From assembly GCA_035295985.1 (NCBI GenBank), contig DATHBT010000306.1, positions 1 through 35,876 on the forward strand: DNA of 35,876 nt, given 5' to 3'. This DNA is from JAIVGV01 sp035295985 (lineage in GTDB: Bacteria; Acidobacteriota; Blastocatellia; Pyrinomonadales; Pyrinomonadaceae). The first letter of the stretch is position 1, and each line of letters starts with the position of its first letter. A program made the position numbers and the translations under genes. Shown piece after piece: positions 33,793 to 35,876 of this stretch. The notes under the pieces were generated by a model. The model was given only the letters and a program-made list of their open reading frames with translations. It ran no database searches and had not been told where the DNA came from.

Positions 33793-33819
33793 GGCGAGCG
33801 CTCGACATGGCCGCTCGCC
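33793..33819 (-). promoter_or_regulatory. Hairpin in the lon leader
   Basis: GGCGAGCG (33793-33800) is the exact reverse complement of 33812-33819, spaced by 11 nt. It lies between the candidate promoter and the start of lon, 45 bp upstream of the ATG. It could be an operator or an mRNA structure; it does not match the CIRCE element. Confidence 0.35.
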
Positions 33820-33838
33820 TCACCTGAGACTCGAATCA

Positions 33839-33868
33839 ATTGTAGAACATTTCCGGCGGGTGTGCCAC
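33839..33868 (-). promoter_or_regulatory. Candidate promoter for lon
   Basis: On the minus strand GTGGCA (33863-33868), 18 bp, TACAAT (33839-33844). The -10 box is good and the -35 box matches 4 of 6. Confidence 0.4.
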
Positions 33869-33893
33869 CGGCTAAAAATCCGCGGCGTCGTGG

Positions 33894-34304
33894 CTACCGC
33901 TCATCCGTCTCCCGGAGCGTGTCGCGGAACTGCCCCACTCGCCCCCTGGTCACTTCGGCCAGGCAGAAGCTATAGACCATGGGGTAGATCGAGCCGCCCT
34001 GGTTGCCGAACGCCTCGTACTCGCAGTGCGCGTCGCGGAACTTAATCCACGCGAGCTGCGCCGCGCGCAGCTTCGCTCGCTCGGCCGCTCCGGCGTCCTT
34101 CAACAACTGCTGGTAGAGCCTGTTCAACTCCGCGTCGGCCTTCTGGAACGCGCGCGACGCGCACTGATTCAACTCCTGCTGCGTGCGCGCGCCGGGGCAC
34201 GGGTCTTCCTGCTCGCCTCTTGCCGCCGCGCCCTGCGCCGCCGCCACGGCCGCGCACGCCGCGAGGAGGGCGCAGAGCGCGCCCGCCCGGAGAAACTTCT
34301 TCAT
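33894..34304 (-). CDS. LprI-like secreted protein (DUF1311)
   Basis: A 136-residue protein with a signal peptide (MKKFLRAGALCALLAACAAV, cleavage near AAAQ). The mature part has the LprI/DUF1311 pattern: PCPGARTQQELNQCASRAFQ, ADAELNRLYQQLL, LRAAQLAWIKFRDAHCEYEA and GSIYPMVYSFCLAEVTRGRV. Four conserved cysteines (in PC, QC, HC and FC) likely form two disulfides. LprI proteins were described as lysozyme inhibitors, but many members of this family are of unknown role. GGGAGGGGAGTTGAG precedes the ATG. Confidence 0.85.
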   Translation of the reverse strand: MKKFLRAGALCALLAACAAVAAAQGAAARGEQEDPCPGARTQQELNQCASRAFQKADAELNRLYQQLLKDAGAAERAKLRAAQLAWIKFRDAHCEYEAFGNQGGSIYPMVYSFCLAEVTRGRVGQFRDTLRETDER

Positions 34305-34510
34305 CTCAACTCCCCTCCCGCCCGGTTTGTCCGAGAGGGAGTGAAACGCATTTCGCGCGGCTTCGTCAACGGCGCGCCTCGCGGCTCAGGCCCGCAGCCG
34401 CTCCGGCGGGCCGTGATCCGACCGACCCTGACTTGAACAGAGTGTGGCCCGCGTCGTCGCTCGGCCATTCCCCGCGGGGCGACCGGCGCTTTGGCCTTTC
34501 GCCGCGCCCG

Positions 34511-35876
34511 TCAGTTCGTTCGGGCCGTAGTTTTCGGCGCGGTCTTGTTGAGGTCGAAGGCGTAGGCGGACTGCGTGTTGCTGAGGACGAACAGCCGGTC
34601 GCCTTCGAGGTTGAAGCGGACGAGGGCCGCGCCGCCGCTGACGACGAAATGAGTCTGGCGCGCGCCCGTGTCGAGGTCGTAGAGCGACACCTCGCCGGGG
34701 AGGTTCTCGACGGCGAGCTGGTTCTTCTTCGGGTTGACGGCGGCGTTTTTGCCGAAGAAGCGGTGGCGCAGCGCGCCGTCCTTGATCGAATAGACCAGCA
34801 CGCGCCCTTCGGAGTCGCGCAGCACGAGCCAGTCGCCCTCGGAGAGCGCGCGCCCCACGTCGAAAGAGCCTTTGCCCGTCTCCAGCAGCATCATGCCGAC
34901 CGTCTTCTGCGCGAAGGCGTCCACGATCTCGACGAGGTAATCGTCGCCCTTGTTGCCGAGCGAGGCGGCCCTGGCCTGCAACTCCGGCGTCTCCTTGAGC
35001 TTCGCCTTGCCGGCCTCGCCGCCGAGGCGGTAGTAGAAGGTGAGCCTGCCGCTGAACTCGTCGAAGGAGTATTCGGGGGCCTCCTTCTGGAAGTCGCGCG
35101 ACCAGAGGACTTTATCCTGTATGAATTCTCTCAGCTCGAAGCGCACGTCGCGCTGGAGGCCGCCGTCGTCCTCCGTCTCGGCGAGGGCAGGCGCGTTCTT
35201 CTTGTCGTCCTTCTTCTCTTTCTCCTTGAGGGGGCTGCGAGTGAGCACGAAGCGCCCGTGCTGGCGCGCGGCCCTTTCGGGCAGCTCGCGGAAGAGGAAG
35301 GCCGAGCCGTCGCTCGCCTTGAGGACGACGAGGCCGTGCGGCGAGTCGCCGAGGCCGGGGACGTCGACGACGCACATCCCGTCGTCGGCCACGAGGCTGC
35401 CCCTGAAGCCGCGCACGTGGAGCTTGCGCTCGCCCGTCCCGAGGTCCCACATCCCGCCGCGCGTCTTCGACGAGAGCGCGAGCCAGTTGAAGTTGTTCGA
35501 CACGTCGGCGGCGCGCAGTCCGCTGATCGAGCCGACCGGGATATCGACGGTGCCGGCGTCGCGGCCGTCCAACTGTTTCGTCCCCTCGTTGTAGCTCACC
35601 TCGCGCAGGAGGATTTTGCCGTTGACGGACTCGTAGGCGGTGACGTTGCCCCACGCCGTCGCGTCGCCCTTGTTCAGGCCCGCGACGATGGCCCCCCTCT
35701 TAATGTCGAAGATGCCCATCCGGGCGTTGGCGAGCGGCTTGATGACGACGTAGTCGTCGCTCGCCGTGCGCTTGATCTCCGTGGCGGAGAAGGGGAATTT
35801 CTGGAGGCGCTTGCCGGCGGGGAAGGAGAAGATGCCGGAATCTTCCACCTTCCGCGAGGGCATGCCGAGGATTCGC
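34511..35876 (-). CDS. Propeller-like exported/regulatory protein (5' end outside window)
   Basis: The frame is open to the window edge, so the N-terminus is missing; at least 455 residues remain. It consists of repeated beta-strand units with WD40/PQQ-like phrasing (GIFSFPAGKRLQKF, MGIFDIKRGAIVAGL, GGMWDLGTGERKLHVRGF, VLVYSIKDGALRHRFFG, VSLYDLDTGARQTHFV, SAYAFDLN), typical of beta-propellers. A Lys/Glu-rich insertion (LKEKEKKDDKKN) separates two halves. The protein has no enzymatic motif in this part. The Met at 35863 is probably internal, since the preceding residues (RILG) continue the same strand pattern. The 206-bp gap to 34304 holds no feature that I can support. Confidence 0.65.
   Translation of the reverse strand, partial: RILGMPSRKVEDSGIFSFPAGKRLQKFPFSATEIKRTASDDYVVIKPLANARMGIFDIKRGAIVAGLNKGDATAWGNVTAYESVNGKILLREVSYNEGTKQLDGRDAGTVDIPVGSISGLRAADVSNNFNWLALSSKTRGGMWDLGTGERKLHVRGFRGSLVADDGMCVVDVPGLGDSPHGLVVLKASDGSAFLFRELPERAARQHGRFVLTRSPLKEKEKKDDKKNAPALAETEDDGGLQRDVRFELREFIQDKVLWSRDFQKEAPEYSFDEFSGRLTFYYRLGGEAGKAKLKETPELQARAASLGNKGDDYLVEIVDAFAQKTVGMMLLETGKGSFDVGRALSEGDWLVLRDSEGRVLVYSIKDGALRHRFFGKNAAVNPKKNQLAVENLPGEVSLYDLDTGARQTHFVVSGGAALVRFNLEGDRLFVLSNTQSAYAFDLNKTAPKTTARTN

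Overview
This is a 35.9-kb stretch of a GC-rich (about two thirds G+C) bacterial chromosome, densely coding, with GTG and TTG starts used often. The mix of genes points to an Acidobacteriota-like soil bacterium, perhaps Blastocatellia. It includes an ECF sigma factor next to a TonB-domain membrane protein, soluble zinc anti-sigma proteins, DM13 and DUF1003 proteins, exported methyltransferases, and intergenic palindromes built of degenerate 7-bp units. This taxonomic call is inference; no rRNA gene is present. No phage, IS element or CRISPR array is seen.

Left part (1-9.2 kb): the 3' end of a helical-repeat protein faces a minus-strand cluster of selD, a CmoM-like methyltransferase and an exported methyltransferase. 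selD is a selenoprotein gene: an in-frame TGA (4467-4469) sits exactly where the catalytic Cys/Sec belongs, followed by a SECIS-like hairpin. A standard caller would lose its N-terminus. Plus-strand genes follow: a DoxX protein, an ECF sigma factor coupled to a membrane protein ending in a TonB domain, and an ATP-grasp enzyme. Then come a cysteine-synthase remnant and a 59-residue zinc-ribbon membrane protein on the minus strand.

Middle (9.4-14.4 kb): a second ECF sigma factor overlaps a soluble RsrA-type zinc anti-sigma gene. A second anti-sigma paralogue, a zinc-ribbon DUF1003 membrane protein and a tandem-DM13 exported protein follow. Each of these three is preceded by a TGTAAG-N16/17-CGAC element, so the locus looks like a compact, possibly redox-responsive regulon with built-in negative feedback. 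A type II NADH dehydrogenase lies next to it. A second ATP-grasp paralogue follows on the other strand.

16.2-20.9 kb: a plus-strand run encodes a MobB-like P-loop NTPase, a 59-residue charged protein, a MOSC protein, an exported regulatory-like domain protein, nicotinamidase PncA, an Asn-rich lipoprotein and a large GT-C/YfhO-like membrane protein. It ends against a convergent tRNA-Lys gene. 21.4-24.0 kb holds a membrane PAS-GGDEF-EAL protein.

Right part (24.2-35.9 kb), all minus strand, is mainly housekeeping: purA, a YkgJ-type Cys-cluster protein, thioredoxin, glgA, rho, engB, a hypothetical protein, lon, an LprI-like protein, and a 5'-truncated propeller-like protein.

The strongest signal outside genes is a set of at least six different intergenic inverted repeats. 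Five have arms of degenerate 7-bp units and one has 8-bp units. Several fill the whole gap between two genes, touching the stop codon on one side and the start codon on the other. Three further palindromes of non-heptad type are also present.
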